Positions 42,801 through 59,023 of a stretch of 64,000 bases of DNA are shown here, piece after piece. The stretch is from Syngnathus acus (lineage: Eukaryota > Chordata > Actinopteri > Syngnathiformes > Syngnathidae): NCBI RefSeq assembly GCF_901709675.1, contig NC_051103.1, positions 3,457,501-3,521,500 on the forward strand, read 5' to 3'. Numbering within the stretch: the first letter of the stretch is position 1; the number at the start of each line of letters is the position of its first letter. The notes under the pieces were generated by a model. The model searched no databases and was not told the DNA's origin. It saw nothing but the letters and a program-made list of their open reading frames with translations. The translations under genes and the position numbers were made by a program.

Positions 42801-43004
42801 AAAGTAAACTACACCAGTCTTGCTATGCAACTAGCCTAGCTTGTGGTAGCTATTTTTACATTTAAGGTAACTTCAACTCTAAAATTAAAAGGCAGGACCA
42901 GCATTTCCTCAAAAAGTGCGCCTAGTCTAACTTGTGGTAGTTAAACGTTGAAATAGAGTATATGCATTTATTCAATCCAATTTAACAGACACTAGCAAAC
43001 TTCA

Positions 43005-43075
43005 CCCTCGACTGGTCACCAGTCAGTCTTTGGGCACAGACGATCATTCACACTCACATTCTTTTCTCCGTTACC
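43005..43075. mobile_element. LINE (L2/CR1-like) 3'-end fragment
   Basis: CGACTGGTCACCAGTCAGTC, GGGCACAGACGATCATTC and ACACTCACATTC recur in the order seen in the fragment at 39715. Confidence 0.5.
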
Positions 43076-43264
43076 TCAATGTAGTGTAAGTCAACAATTG
43101 TACTTGGCACCTGATGTCCCGAGTTGTGGGAATTTGATTCTATATTGTATTGTAGATTTTTAAGTGAAACGTGTCATTTTACACTCAGAGGCTCTTTAGC
43201 TTCTTTTATTGACAAAGTAAAAGCACCTGCTCAGCATGAAAGCTGCCCACAGGGGAGGGCAGCG

Positions 43265-43279
43265 GTAACCCACGGCAAC
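43265..43279 (+). promoter_or_regulatory. RFX X-box upstream of tekt3
   Basis: GTAACC-CAC-GGCAAC fits the X-box consensus GTNRCC-N(0-3)-RGYAAC at every defined position. It lies 211 bp before the tekt3 ATG. RFX factors, with FOXJ1, drive ciliary genes, and tektin-3 is an axonemal protein. Confidence 0.7.
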
Positions 43280-43489
43280 CAGCATTGTGTCAACAGAAAT
43301 CTTGGACAGACCGCTTGACGCTGCCATTGGTTGGCCTGACCAATGAATGACTTGCACGCTTAGAATACAGCAATGAATTATGCAAGTGGCATCACCTTGT
43401 GGAGGACTTGAGCTCATTTGCAGGTGAGTGGCACAAAGAAGCACAAGCTTGAAGTTTTGACGCTAAAGGAAGACAGTCCAGTTTTAGGC

Positions 43490-45719
<2,230 letters not shown>

Positions 45720-48700
45720 GCAATATTAGTTTACAGTCAATTACAAGGTGTGGGAGGTCATTGCATGATAATAAATAACATGTGAGTGTTATTACTTTTG
45801 TGTGAGTTCCTGGACTGGAATGCAAGACCCCAAAAAAGCCTAATAGTATGTTATGCGTGAAACACCAGTAGATGAAATAAAAACAGGAAAACAAAGTTGG
45901 AGTTGTCGCCACCACCATTGTGAGCATTGACGGACTTAACGTCACACCTTATCCATGTATTTTGGCTACTGCTAATGGACTATAAAAATTGCATGTTTAT
46001 CACTCGTGTAGGAACATACTCTTTCACATTTGTGATCTTAATCTGACCAGAGTGTCACCTCATGGTCAAGGCCAACATGTATACACGTAAACACTCACAC
46101 GCATCTATCAGCAGCTTTACGATGACTCGGCACTTCGCTTCGAATGGCGACGCCGCAATCGGCCCCGCCCGCACACCGGTTCACGCCGACCTATCGGGGC
46201 CTATCCACGCCGTGATTGAGTCGCCGCCACCGCCCTGAGCGTGGGGCAGGGTTTGCGGACAGTTGCAGCATACTAATGCTTTTAAAATCAATAGATGAGC
46301 AGGCACAAATCTAAATGCGCAGGCGTGGTTCGCCATTTGTGACACTGGAGGGAGCGACTGTACTGATAAAACTGAGAACTGTGTGTGTGTGTGTTTTGCC
46401 ATTGTATTTCTGCGTGTTTGTGTGCCGCTTGCACTTTGCTTTGGGTGTAATTTTTTACAGCCTCTCTGTTACCGTGCTGTGCAAACAACACCGGGAGCTA
46501 CATGGCGTCCTCAGCGCGTGTGTGTTTAATAGAGGTGTGTCTACATGCACACGCAGAAACATTCAAAAGCCCAGCAGATAAAATTGGCTTTTTTAGTCCT
46601 GATGCTATTAAACCATTGCGACTCAGTAATAATTTAAATTTCCATCAGAATATGCAGAGAAATCTTAGTATGTGGAGTGAGTAAGGCTAGCTTCATAGCC
46701 TATCACTGCAATCCAAAGCTATCGGGCAAATATTTGCCTCTCGTGCCAGAAGGGATATAAACAGTATGCTAACTCGCTGGGTCAAAAAGGGACCGAAAGT
46801 GAAGTCAACAAAGATTGAACTCTTTCCGACCTCACAAAATGTACAGGAATTCCCTGCGGATTCTTAGAGAAAGTCTTCTCTAAAGGCCGGCAATGAAAAC
46901 TTGCATCGCTATGTCTCCTTTTAGGTGGGACGTAAATAGACACTCCTCTTTGACACCCCCACCAACAGGGCCTCCCTTCCCCAGTACATGCGGAATGTAC
47001 GCTGGAATCCTTGCGACGCTCCAAACATATTGGCGGGTTATTTTGCATCCTTACATTCCGACAGCAGAGACTCGAGAGGGAGAGAGGGAAAGAGAGCCTG
47101 CAATTACAAACGGAGCCCGAGTTTAAAAAAAAAAAACAAACATTGATTCATGTCAGATTCTCTTATTGTGAAGGATTACTCAAGTTGATTGTTCCTAGGG
47201 AAGCAGAACGGCGAATAAGTCTGATATACAGTCGCACACAAAATCACGTGAACCCATCGGAGAGCTGTCTTTTCCCCCAACCTCGGTAGAACCAAAGCAC
47301 TCATTTTATATTAACTAGTCAATAGAATAGAACCTATAAAACTTGTGGGATGAGGTATCTGAAATACAAGATAAGTAAAGTACATGTCCTGTAGATCAGT
47401 ATTGTATTAATCAGTCTCTGTAACCTGGAAGGCCGTATTGTCATTTGCCATCAAGTTATTACACTAGCATTAGCCGTTAGCATGTGACAAGGACCTCCCT
47501 TGCGGTCTCTGTGGTGGTTCACGTGAGACTCCGGGCAGGCGTTGGGAACGTTCATGGGAACTTCCTGTGGCTGTTGGAGCGCGGCCACAGCGTGGAAGAA
47601 GCCTCTCAAGAGGCTGCTGAGCAATACTGACAAAAAAAATATACGAGGCGAGGAAGCCTTAAGACGAAAAGATAAGCACCCTACGGTTTCCTGTCCCAAC
47701 GGGCTCACACTTGGAAGAAGAAGCATGTTTCTAATCTGTAAAAAGCAATCATTGTGCTTTGGCCATTTGAGGTTACTTTTAGCAGGTTGCTATGAAACGT
47801 ACTTGATAGCTATGATAAAGTTTGTAAATAAAAATGAAAAGTTAAGGTTGGCATGGTGGTTCTGTGCAGTAGCACGTGCATCTGTACTCGTCGGTCAAAA
47901 CAAACAAGTCCATCTGTTGTCCCCTCCCCATCTCTATTTTTTTGTTTAAAGGCAAGGTTGCACCAGGTAGAGAAGGCTACTGAGTTCTAAGGATATACCG
48001 ATCAATAACCCAACTCATTTTGAATGTGCTACCGATTGGCAGGCTCAGAGCAAAGACCTCAATTGATTCTCTATTAAGGACTGTCAAAATGGCTCGCAAA
48101 GTACGTGTTAATATCTAGGTGCCATCTTATGAATTATTAACTCACTGTATGGTATGAACGTGATATTTGTTCACTTAGACGGATGCTAAAGCTAGCTACA
48201 GCTTGCTTACATTCTAGCTGCATTTCTTGATTTTGTGGACTTAGCAGTTAATTATTTAACACGAATGGCCATGGGCTATCAGAAAGCAACAATAGAATGG
48301 ATCACACTCTTGTTGTGCTTCTTACATACAGTACAGCATGCTAGTGGCCACCTTTGACTTTGGTCCTTTAAGCTAAGGAGATGAGATTCTTGGATGCCGC
48401 CCCAGCACCCATCCCCACTCACCGCCTGACCCTTGGGGCTTCCTTCTAATCACATTGGCTAGCCCTTAATGAAAAATCGGAGGATGTCTTCATACATCGT
48501 TCCAACATTTGCAGCTCTCAAGCAACAAGGTGCGTCCACTATGTCGCGTCTGCGCAAACATGGACATATAAGGCATGGAAAACATTTAACAAGAGGCAGC
48601 AGTGGCGCGTGTTTTACTGCAGAGAGGAAGCTCGCTCCCTCGCCACCGTCCCGTCGGCTCATTGGGCTATCAGAGAGGTTGCTAAGCACCCCGTCGGCGG

Positions 48701-50047
48701 CCACTTTAAGACTCGTGCTAGCCTCCATCTTGACACAAGTGCTGTGAAGAGAGAAGACGTCGACACATCTTAGCGGCTGGAGATGAGCGCAGTGTGCGTT
48801 TATAGCGATAGGAAACGCACGCCCTGACGCACACGCGCCACTTCCTGTCTTTATGAGGATCCTCGACAGCAAATATTTGGGAATATTTACAGCTTTGACC
48901 GCTCCTTGTACATTTCCTGGAATTCCGCTCGTTGCATCGCTATGAGCAACACGGGTGGATATTTTTACACGGACTCACACACACAGAGTGGCCACAGAAG
49001 AATGAGTCATATCAAACAGAGGGGAGAGCCCTACACTGATGCTAGCTAGCGCAGCACGTATGTTCACACGGGCCATGAGTCACGGGGCTCATGACACAAG
49101 CCTTGATGTTTATTTTTCCCATTGCCATGGAAACCACAGGCAATGTCCACTGGATGGAGCCCCCTGGCTGGCCGCCATCATCAAGACATCATAGTGCTAT
49201 ACAGTTGACCTCGACATACTTGTTGGTTCGACACTTGTGGATTCGTATATTCACATTTTATTTCAATATTCATTAATATAAATGGTTTTAGGGTTTCTTT
49301 CTTTATTCCCCCCAATGCATTTGAGTGGGAGTCAATTAAATGTAGATTTGATGTGCGTTGTAGGTACAGTGCACTGTCAACAAGCTAGCCAGGGCTGCTA
49401 CAACATTGGCAGCATGAATTATTTCCAATGGAGTGTTCACACAACGTTAAAGTTTTGAGGATGTCTTTTTTTTTTAAATGTACATCCAATCGAGAATGAA
49501 AAAAGGTGATCAACTTACCTATCAAGCAGAAATGTCAATTACACTTCAGTTCAGAATCATCAGCTGCTTGTGGCCCCTCAATCTCAAAAAGATTTCATCC
49601 TTATTGTGTCTCAAGAGCCATGGACTTTTTCTGCTCACCAGAGGTGGATTTTCCTGATCTCCTGAAACCCAAGAAGTAAAAGTCAGTGCGCAGAAAATCA
49701 GTCAAACCTTCCGTTGCTGACAGTTTTAATAAATGTGACAAAAGCGATTTTACTAAAACCTTGTCCTTTTATTGTAATCTTATTTTTTTTGGACGGGTGA
49801 CAACAACAATAGAGTCATTATTATTCCAACTACAATCAATTCAGATTATTTATTTTATTTTAGGTTCAGAGTATTTTGGTAAGCGTATGTCTACTACGAC
49901 TACTACGAAAGCAAAACAGTGATTACACACACATACACACAGGGTTGGTAACCAGGGAAACAGCGCGCCATTACGCAGCGTGCGTCTAAATGCGGAGGGG
50001 GGCCGGGCCGCCTGGGCGGGTCTTGTCTCTTCCATAATGAGACACTT
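45720..50047. other. Intergenic region, tekt3 to pmp22
   Basis: 4.3 kb without a supported gene. In mammals the corresponding interval holds PMP22 Schwann-cell enhancers; I could not point to convincing paired SOX10/EGR2 sites here. The 48459-48872 open frames on both strands overlap each other and have no family features. Confidence 0.45.
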
Positions 50048-50191
50048 TATAAGAGGCGGCCGGCTCCCAGCGCGCCGTCACACACAGCCGCTTGTGGACA
50101 ACACTCGCTCCTTCTCCTCAGCCGCCTGTTTGGACAAAAACTTATTACCGCTTTTTTTCACCGTGCTGTGAATACACGCTCGCGTCTCCAA
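50048..50191 (+). promoter_or_regulatory. pmp22 core promoter and non-coding first exon
   Basis: TATAAG at 50048-50053 precedes a GC-rich leader that ends in a donor (CTCCAA|gtaagt at 50191/50192). The next acceptor (ctgatccag) at 50478 opens the ATG exon, so the leader exon is non-coding, as in mammalian PMP22. Confidence 0.55.
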
Positions 50192-50495
50192 GTAAGTACA
50201 ACTTGCTCTATTTATTTTAAAAGTGCAATGGAAGTGGACTTTGTGCTTTGAATCTGACTATGGCTGACATGATTAAGATCATAAAAATGGTTGCATGGGA
50301 CGTTTCGGCTCGGTAAAGGTGACACTTGATGCGGCGTCATTGCTTTCGGTGCGTAAAAAGTGGCAGCGCTTGTCCTGAGCGTGCTGCAGTGACACACCCA
50401 TGTTCCGCTTGTGTGCGCTCACATGAATGCACGCACACACATACACTCTAATTCCTCTTCCTCCTCCTCCTGATCCAGACTCTTCTCTTGCAAAG

Positions 50496-52177
50496 ATGCT
50501 GCTGCTTCTTCTGGGCATCGTCCTCCTGCACATCGCCGCTCTGGTGCTCCTCTTCATCTCCACCATAGTCAGCGTGAGTCCCGTTTTTGCCCTATGGGAG
50601 AAGAGTGGAGGGTGGGTGTGGTTAATGGGTGGTCATGATGGTGGAGGGTCTTAATGTAAACAATAAATGCTGTGTCACGTGAGTTTGACTGATTGATTGA
50701 TTTTGGGGCTCCACAGGTGTGGACCTCCAGTGACTTCGGCACCTCGGACCTGTGGACCAACTGCTCCATCATCAATGGAGCTTACAGTTGCGGCGGCGCC
50801 TCCACTGGAGGTCAGAATCCACGATTATTATTATTATTAAGAATCATGAATTGCAGTCGATCGTGATAGTAAAGCAGCCTCAGTGCAATGGTGGCGTCCA
50901 AATGTCATTGATATGATTGCTTGCATTATTAATAATTATTGGCATTATGAGTATTGACAATTAACGGTAAATGATTATTAATATGATCGTCATTATCGCT
51001 GATGAATTGTGGTAGCAGTAGGAGTACAGTCATTATAAGTGTAGTTACTGACATGTCATCATGATTATTGACATTAATAATGATTGGTAAAGCAGTGGGA
51101 ATGCAATGGGAGACCCAAAATGACAGTTAATGATTCATTATTATTATTACTATTATTATTACTGCCATTATTACTATATATAAATATTTCCACGAATGTC
51201 ATGACAAAATCAACAATGGCATTATTAAAAGCATAAAATATGACAGTACTATGGAATACGTACGATGATCAGCAGTAATAAAGGAGTGGCAGTGCTTGAG
51301 ATGACTTCTTGATGTCCTGCAGTGACATTAGTGTCACTATAGAGCTGATCAGTATCATTACCAATAGTAAAGCAGTGAATGACTTGTTTTGATATTTGGG
51401 ATTATTATTTGTGACAATATGGAGGACTCCTCCAAAACCTACAGTGGCATTATTTGGATTTTTCATACCATGACTATCAGTCGTACGGCAGTGTCTGTGC
51501 TATGGACGACATTGCAGAGCCACCATGGCAACATTAATTCTATTCTGCTGTCGAGTACACCAATGCAGTGCAGGATGACTTGCCGATTGTGAGGGCGTGT
51601 CGGGGTTGCCCCTCTGGCGCCATCTAAGGGAGGGAATGTGCCGGTGGCCTTTGGAAAGGCCGCTGCTTGTATAAATAGTCAGTGGCGTGATGTCCATATT
51701 GAGGTCCCGTGTGCAGAAACAGTATAGTGACCAACCATTTGGGATGCGTGTGCGTGTGGGTGGGGTTGCGGAGGAGTATTTAAAGCATGCCTGTGTGTGT
51801 GCGTGTCTGTGTGTGTGTGTGTGTGTGTGTATGTGCTGCACATATGCCGATGGAGGGTCACGCCCAGTGCCAGAGCACAGTGTCCCATCTTAGCTTGCAG
51901 CGTCCAGCAAGACGATTTAGGGCGGCAGCAGCTGCACTCTTTGAGATTTATATAGCATATGTGTATCTATGTGTGACAATATTTGAATGGAGGTTATTTT
52001 GTGCCAACTTTAGAACGTGCAGCTCATGTTTTTTTTTTGTAGGGTTTTAATGCCAATGATGTCAGAGGCTCAGAATGGGCCGAGCTTGGCCCGGCCCAGA
52101 GCCGGCCATGTGTTTTGTCAGGTAGTTTGTTTGACTTGCTTTCACGAGGCCTCATGACGCACTGTTTATTTAAGCAA

Positions 52178-52208
<31 letters not shown>

Positions 52209-54247
52209 AGGCAGATGACATGAAGATAGAGGGCTAGCCAGGGCAGGGGGTGTCAGTAGTGCAGGGCGTCACCAGGCGGGATTGTCTGCTGAGTAATCAA
52301 CTTAGTTTTTGTTCCGCTTTTTTTTTTTTTACACTCCAAACTTAAATTGAGCCAATTTTTACAATTTCGGTCACCACAGAGAAAAGCATGTTGAAGGGGC
52401 AAGCAGTGAGGGGGCGGCGGTCACACATTAATGCTAATTTAAACAATGCGCTCGTTCATCCAAGAAAAATTATTTCATGGAATTTAGTCTGGAGGGTAAA
52501 GGTCACAGAGACAAATGTTAGCATTGGTAACGCCTGGATTTTTTGTGAAAATATCTGATGTTAGTAATGTTGATATGCACCCTTAGCGTTTAGATTAGTC
52601 TGTAATTTGACAAGGCAACTTTAGTAAAATTTTAAAGATTGCTATTTTATCTACCTAGGCAAGACACAAAGTATGAGACGCGAGTAAAGTTTTTATTATT
52701 TTATGCGTCCTTAGTAACGCAAACACATAGCTACCTCGTGGCAAAAAACAGGAATGAAACACCAAGGACCTCCAAGACCATTGCTTATCAACTGTTATTT
52801 TCCTGTTTGGCATCAAAGTGATGCTCAGCGGCATGATTGATTTGTGTGTTTTCATGACACCAGGAGGGGGGGAAACGTCCCGTGTTGACAGTCGAGGAAG
52901 GAAAAAGGCTCGCCGGTGTAGCATCCGTATTTAAAGGCCAACGGACGGAACATTCCGCCGACCTATCAATTTATCAGCCTGCGGGATTATGTAACAGTCG
53001 CAAAAACTAAATCCCGCCATGGGGTGGTGGCCGCGTTTTGGCGAGATGGCCGATGCGCCGCTAATAGTCTGAGCGTGTTGGGTTTCCTCGCTTATGTTAT
53101 CCATCTTGTGTGACAGTAAGCGGTCCACATACAGATAAACACTGTATGCTTTGTTTTGAAAGTAAAAGCACAACATTGGCATTGTGTAGCCTAATTTGAT
53201 TTAAATTTCCAGCGTATGCGTCGAGAATCAAAGCACATTTACAGGACACTACAACAATCGCTACAGCATACAACATAATATTTTAAATTTTTTGACTTGT
53301 ACAAATTAATATATTAAGCACAACCAATGATGCCCCACATGGTTTTGAAGAATTGGGTATTAGATCTGGATAGAATGTGTACTGTACCTCGTGTTGTGGC
53401 CTATCTGGCAAATTCCCAGCATGCTAGGCGGTTAATGGGTTAATGGACTCCACTCTTTCGGACTTGGAGGTCTTGCTGTGTCTGGATCGATGATTAGTCG
53501 CCGGTCCTGATGCAAGGGATGGATGGAGGGGAGAGGCTGGGGGTGGGGTTCAAGAACAAGATACCCAGGCTAGTAGCATCATTATGGATCCATTACAAGC
53601 TCCCTGAAGTAAACATGCTCCCGACAGCCTTTGCAACGTTGGTTGCTCGCTGTGCTCGTTACAGGCTTTAATGACGGAGGTTTATTCCGCTGCCGTCTCC
53701 GGTGACCGGCCTGTTATTGATTATGTCTCCCCTTGCTTTTTTTATGTCCAGAGTGGATCCAGGCGGTCCAGGCCCTCATGATCCTGTCCATCATCTTCAG
53801 CTGCCTGGCGCTCTTCCTTTTCTTCTGCCAGCTCTTTACTCTGCAGAAGGGTGGACGCTTCTTTATCACCGGAACCTTCCAGATCCTTGCTAGTGAGTAC
53901 ACTAACTGTACACAAGCAGTAATCAAATACAAAGAACATCTAAGCTGGTTATTCTTTGCTTCTACAAAATGAGGACATCTCACAAAGGCGAGACAACCCA
54001 ATTTAACGAAACAGCTTTTGCTGGATATTAGATGCCAACACACTGAGCAAAGATTTTTTTTTAAACGTTCTCCCGACTTTCTTTAGGTTTGTTTGTGATG
54101 AGCGGCGCTATCATCTACACGGTGATGAGTCCGGAGTGGGTGCCTAAGACGGAGGACTTTGGTTACTCTTACATCCTGGCATGGGTGGCCTTCCCCTTGG
54201 CGCTGATTAGCGGCCTCATCTATGTTATCTTGAGGAAGCGAGAATGA
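50496..54247 (+). CDS. pmp22: Peripheral myelin protein 22
   Basis: Tetraspan protein of compact myelin (PMP22/EMP/claudin superfamily). Four coding exons, 50496-50573, 50717-50810, 53752-53892 and 54087-54247, in phase, for 157 residues (human 160). TM1 is [20 protein letters not shown]. The first extracellular loop has Trp28, Trp39 and the N-glycosylation sequon Asn41-Cys-Ser, at the same number as the human site. TM2 ([19 protein letters not shown]) is followed by the conserved [15 protein letters not shown] loop. TM3 and TM4 follow, and the protein ends VILRKRE. At the exon 3/4 junction the codon becomes Ser where the remembered human protein has Gly (ILAS/ILAG). One of the two teleost paralogues (a or b); I cannot say which. 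Intron 2 is large (2.9 kb) and rich in ATT and GT repeats. Confidence 0.95.
51791..51830. repeat. (GT)n microsatellite in pmp22 intron 2
   Basis: About 40 bp of GT repeat with a few interruptions. Confidence 0.9.
52181..52209. repeat. (GT)n microsatellite in pmp22 intron 2
   Basis: 29 bp of perfect GT repeat. Confidence 0.95.
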
Positions 54248-55585
54248 GCGGCGGCATCCCCATCACCGCGCTGACGTCATCTCCAACCCCCCACCCCCAG
54301 CATCGCCGCCACATGCCGACGCCCCCGAGCAAACCGACCGTGTCTCCGTTTCAAGATGTATATAGTATCTATGGTTTAAAACCTATTTATAATGTAACAC
54401 TTTTACATACATGTACATAGTTTTTGTGTTGCTCTGTCACGTTAGCTTGTTTAGCTTGTTTAAGTGCCTCCGCGTTTGTTTGTTTTTTTGTTTGTTCATT
54501 TGCCAAAGGATTAACAGATGAGTACATTAACCAAAGTGCATGTTTAAAACAAACTAGAAGGATTAGCAAGTTGTTTTGTGTGTGTGCGTGTGTGTTTAGT
54601 TTAAAAAGAGTGGTAAGCAAGCCAGGATACAACAATAAGCGATAGATCTGGTCCTTTTTTTTTTTTATGTGTGAGCTTTTTATATTTCTTTGACAAAAAC
54701 AAAATATGGTGCTATTACTCTATTATAAATATTTATCATTCCTCTTCCATCACGCCACTCGTGGGTCGCTCGGTGGACGTCGGATTTCAATCCATGCAGT
54801 CATTTGGACTATCAGTATTAGCTAGAATAGTACAATACCATAACATGATATACTCTGCGGCTTTTGCTTCGCAGCTTTTTTCTCATTATTTGACTGTTTT
54901 GCTTCTGTTCTTTTTCCATAGCGGCTATACCACTTTGTATTTATGATTGTTAACCACATATGCAAACTAGATGCAAACAAGGCCAAGATGGCAAAGAAGA
55001 GCGCGATGCGGCTGCACGCATACTTGAACTCCACCGCACAGCAACTTTGCGTATTAAAGTTGTGCGTAAGAAAATCATGCACACGCCTTAACTCCATTGA
55101 AAATGAAAACTCATGATTAGCTAGCGAGCGCTGATGTATTCTGCCAAGAAAAGGGACTGAAGTCGCACTAATTACTTGATGCATGTGGGGATAAACAGAT
55201 GTCACACACATAATACACCACACACACATACACACACGCACGCAAACACTACCAGGGCTGCAAACGTGAAAATAAAAGCTAATTTCGAACCATTTGCATT
55301 GTATTAATCTGTGAGCTGATCATATACTGTAAAACAAAGCTGCCAGCACTATCAAGCACTAAGCGGCAGCCATCTTGCATATATACATCTATTGTATAAT
55401 GTCCAGTGTGGCTTGCAGTTAGAAGAGACGTTGCGCTCTGATGACGACTGCCCGGCCATTTTGCCGCCTGTGCTTTGTGTGTGCGTGTATTTTTTCATGT
55501 TTACACGCGTGTGTAGCGTTCGCCGTGTTACCAAAGCTAACCGTGACTTATAGCGTAACCAATAAAGAGGACCTCTCTGACCACC
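54248..55585 (+). other. pmp22 3' untranslated region (probable)
   Basis: About 1.3 kb from the stop codon to an AATAAA at 55561-55566. No competing coding exon lies in between. The mammalian PMP22 3' UTR is also about 1 kb. Confidence 0.5.
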
Positions 55586-57614
55586 AAACACCCCTTTGGT
55601 TTCATTTTTAGAATAGATACATAATATTTTTACAATAGTTATAATAGTTTTTCAAGCAGCGTCCAAATATCTGACATGAATAGAATGTTTTAACTTTGAT
55701 GTTGATGATTTAATGACATTTTTCACACCAAAAATGTCAACATATCTTTTTCTGTGAAGATGTTTAGTTATAGCCGACATAGACCGTGCAATTAAAAGTT
55801 TTTATGATGCTTTTCAATCAACATATTGTTTTCTGTTATAATGGCAGGCCATCGCTGGGGAAAAAAATTCAAACTCTCTGCAACATTGCTATCTGGTGGT
55901 TATAGTTGCTTAGTGCAACAAGACGCGCACAACACGATATGCCTACAGCACACTGCCCTCGTGTGGAGGAATACCGGCATTGCAGCTCAATTCTCATGAC
56001 TTGGAAGGATGAGGAGTCTCCCCTGGGTCTTGCAAGCATTTTTTGGCTCACTCCATTGTCTCCGAAACATTAACTCGACATATGATTGATTAGTCTGGTC
56101 TGGATGTGCGACTGGTCCGCCTTAGCCGCCATTAGTTACTCATGTGTCATTTGGCACCAGTGTCATGGTCATGGCTGGTCATTAATAATGATAGTGATTA
56201 AAGGCCAGAAAATGGGATTTGGTAATTAGAAACAAAGTGAGATTCCAAGTAAAATAGCTGGGATGAAGGATTGATATACTTTTCAATTTTTTTTTTAAAA
56301 ACCATCTTTAAAATTTACAGATTATTATTATTTATTACAATATTTTGTTATGAGCAAGTTGTAAAGAAATGTAAAGAAATATAAAATATTACAATGGTGC
56401 AAATGTGTCTACTTTTACGCAATTTCTGGATTTTTGTCAAATATTCAATTAGCATTCTCCAACCAGAAGGTGCACCATCATCTATCAATCCTTGGTAGGG
56501 GGTACACCGTGATGCAAAATTAGCTCCGCCTGTGCGTGGGGGTCTTTGAGAGGTAGGGGGTGCGGTCAGCAGACTCAATTAAGGCTCATGAAATGCAAAT
56601 GGCACACGATATTAAAGGGTCGGGGGTCTCACCGCCATCTGCTTGCCATCGCCGGCGCTGTAAGAGCCTCCAGGCGCAGCTCATTTGTGTAATGCGAGCT
56701 CATTTTTGCCTTTAGCACGTTAGCATTAGCGCACCGTTCACACGTCAGAGAGGGCCAAACTTCCCTCCCTAATGACAAACTCATTTACCGCGCACAGCTG
56801 ACACTTCTCATGACTTCCATGCCGACGGGCCTTCCGAGGTCGAGCCCCACGCCATCATCCATCAACATGAGAGCATCAAAGATCTTTTGGCTTGAGACGA
56901 TGTGGAAAAAAAAAAAATGACATTGTGATACGATTAGACGATGATGAAGCAGTATTTCTCGAAGTTCAAAGTATATCAGCGTGACTTGGTTAAAGAGTCT
57001 ACTCTACAATCTGGTCCTTCAGCACTAATTTGTATCTTCTCATAAGCAACCAGTTAGTTTTCCAGTTAATTCATGGCTTAGTCAAGTCCGTTCATCAGAT
57101 ACTTTAATTGTTTTTCAGTGAGCTCTGTCTCTCATTTATTTAGCAGCACTGCACGATTTCACGCGAGGAATCATCTCGAAAGCTGCTGGCTTCAAAGCGC
57201 ACAGCATGCTTAACTGCCTTGATGAGCGTTTACTGTTTTAATTAAAAGAAAAGAAAGAAAAAGTGCATTGTTTGTCATCTTGATGGCCGTCCTTCAGGGA
57301 AGACGTTAGCCACTTAGCTTGCCGCCTTAAAAACGCTGTTGCACTCACTGCAGTAAATCACACGCACACATTGAAAGGCCATGTGGTCAACATATTCCTC
57401 TACGGTTGAGGGACTTTTATGGCTGGTGTTTAAAGAAAGGGAGGTGGGAGGCAGTGGGGGGGGCTCTAGAGGCAACCTAATATAGTCGGCCCCCCAGTCC
57501 ATTAGAGAGACGTTACTTCTATTAGGCGTGTCAGAGTGGACGCCCTTGGAAGCCTCTGTTACATTTGGGAAAAACATGCTGCTGTATCAAACTTAAAATT
57601 GCTTTTTCACCACA

Positions 57615-57628
57615 GTGCCATCTGCTGG
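57615..57628 (-). promoter_or_regulatory. CTCF-like motif, full core match
   Basis: The - strand reads CCAGCAGATGGCAC, which fits the remembered core CCASYAGRKGGCRS at all 14 positions. Confidence 0.5.
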
Positions 57629-59023
57629 ATCTTGTTGAAAAATCCAACCTGGTGGTGCCACAAAGTTACAATATATTGTACATTTGGAGGAGGAAATTCG
57701 CCGCTGTTTTCCTGCTCTTGGCAGCTGGCAATAAGTCAAATGCCTTGAGTGACCCCGAGCTGCCACTTTGCGCTCTCGCTGATCCAGAACAGAACGCGTG
57801 GCGACACCCCGTACCCTGACCCCCACCTCCCGTCGGGCTAATGTGTCAACTCCCTCCGCAATGAGCTGCCACAACATTAGTGCGACGCTGACAGGAAGTC
57901 CATCTTATTGGACTCCTTCTGCGAGGTGTTTTTCTTCTTCGTTCGTTTTTTTTTTTTTTTTTACGACGCGTCGTAAGTCACCCCGAGTCGAGATGGCTTA
58001 ACCCCGCATCTGGACACCACCTGGGGTGGTGGAAAAGTGGACCTGACAAGTGCTAAAACATCTGGAAACTTCCTCTTCTTGAGCTGTGATTTTACAAGTG
58101 TTACTTTTGCATTCCAACACTTGCGGTTCGAGTAAATCGTCTGCGACACAAAGACAACGCTAACAATTGAAGGGCTCCCACAGCATGTTTGAGTCGAACA
58201 TATCTGAAAGAAAACATTTCCACCATCAGTTTCAATTATTATCGCTCTATCTTTGATCTTAAATAATTAGATGACTGTAATTACATCACTAAAACTATTA
58301 AAACAGTTTTGATACAGTTTTTTGTTGTTGTGATTTACCTGAATTACTTTTGTCCAATGCAACAATTGGTCCATTTTAGGAGTTTTCCAAATGATTAAAT
58401 ACCGAATTACACACACTATAAATGGGCCAAAACATATCAGACTTGAAACTGTCTAAATTTGCACAGTTTGCGTTCTAGTAAATTAAGACTGCAGCGTCCA
58501 AAAACTGGCGGAGCTAATCAAGGTTCGGCAGGATAAACGGGCACTGAGACTCAAACAAGTTCCGGTCAATAACAGATTAGCGTCGTTAGCCTAGGGCGCA
58601 ATCAACGTGGACGCAGCCGGACGTCGTATCTGTACCTCATTTGCAAGTAAGCGTGGCTGCATTGTTCTATCTTCTTCTAATTTAAAAAATCATTAGAAGC
58701 CCAAAGCAAGACAAAAGATGCCATCGGACGGTCAATAAAGGCGTAATTGGTCAACGTCGGACAAGCAAAAGAAGAGATAGTGGTATTACCAAAACGCAGC
58801 AACCAGGAAACGCTAACATGGTTATTTTTGTTATTTGTAGTTTCGGCAATGACAAATGCAGCTGACCAGGCACTACAACTAGTACCTCAAAGTACCACCT
58901 AACAATTGGCAGACATCAATAAGGTTCTTGGAAACTAGCTTTTAATGATGTCTGCTTTCATTAACGGAACTGTTATCAGAATTGATCCACTGACAACCCA
59001 CTGTTTGACCTTTGACCCTCCAG

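Larger units (their letters stand above)
38970..43264. other. Gene-free region before tekt3
   Basis: Contains LINE-like fragments (39715-39860, 43005-43075), GC-rich islands at about 39240-39620 and 40020-40450, a C-rich tract at about 41625-41670 and A/T homopolymers. Short ORFs here show no family features. No supported coding gene. Confidence 0.5.
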
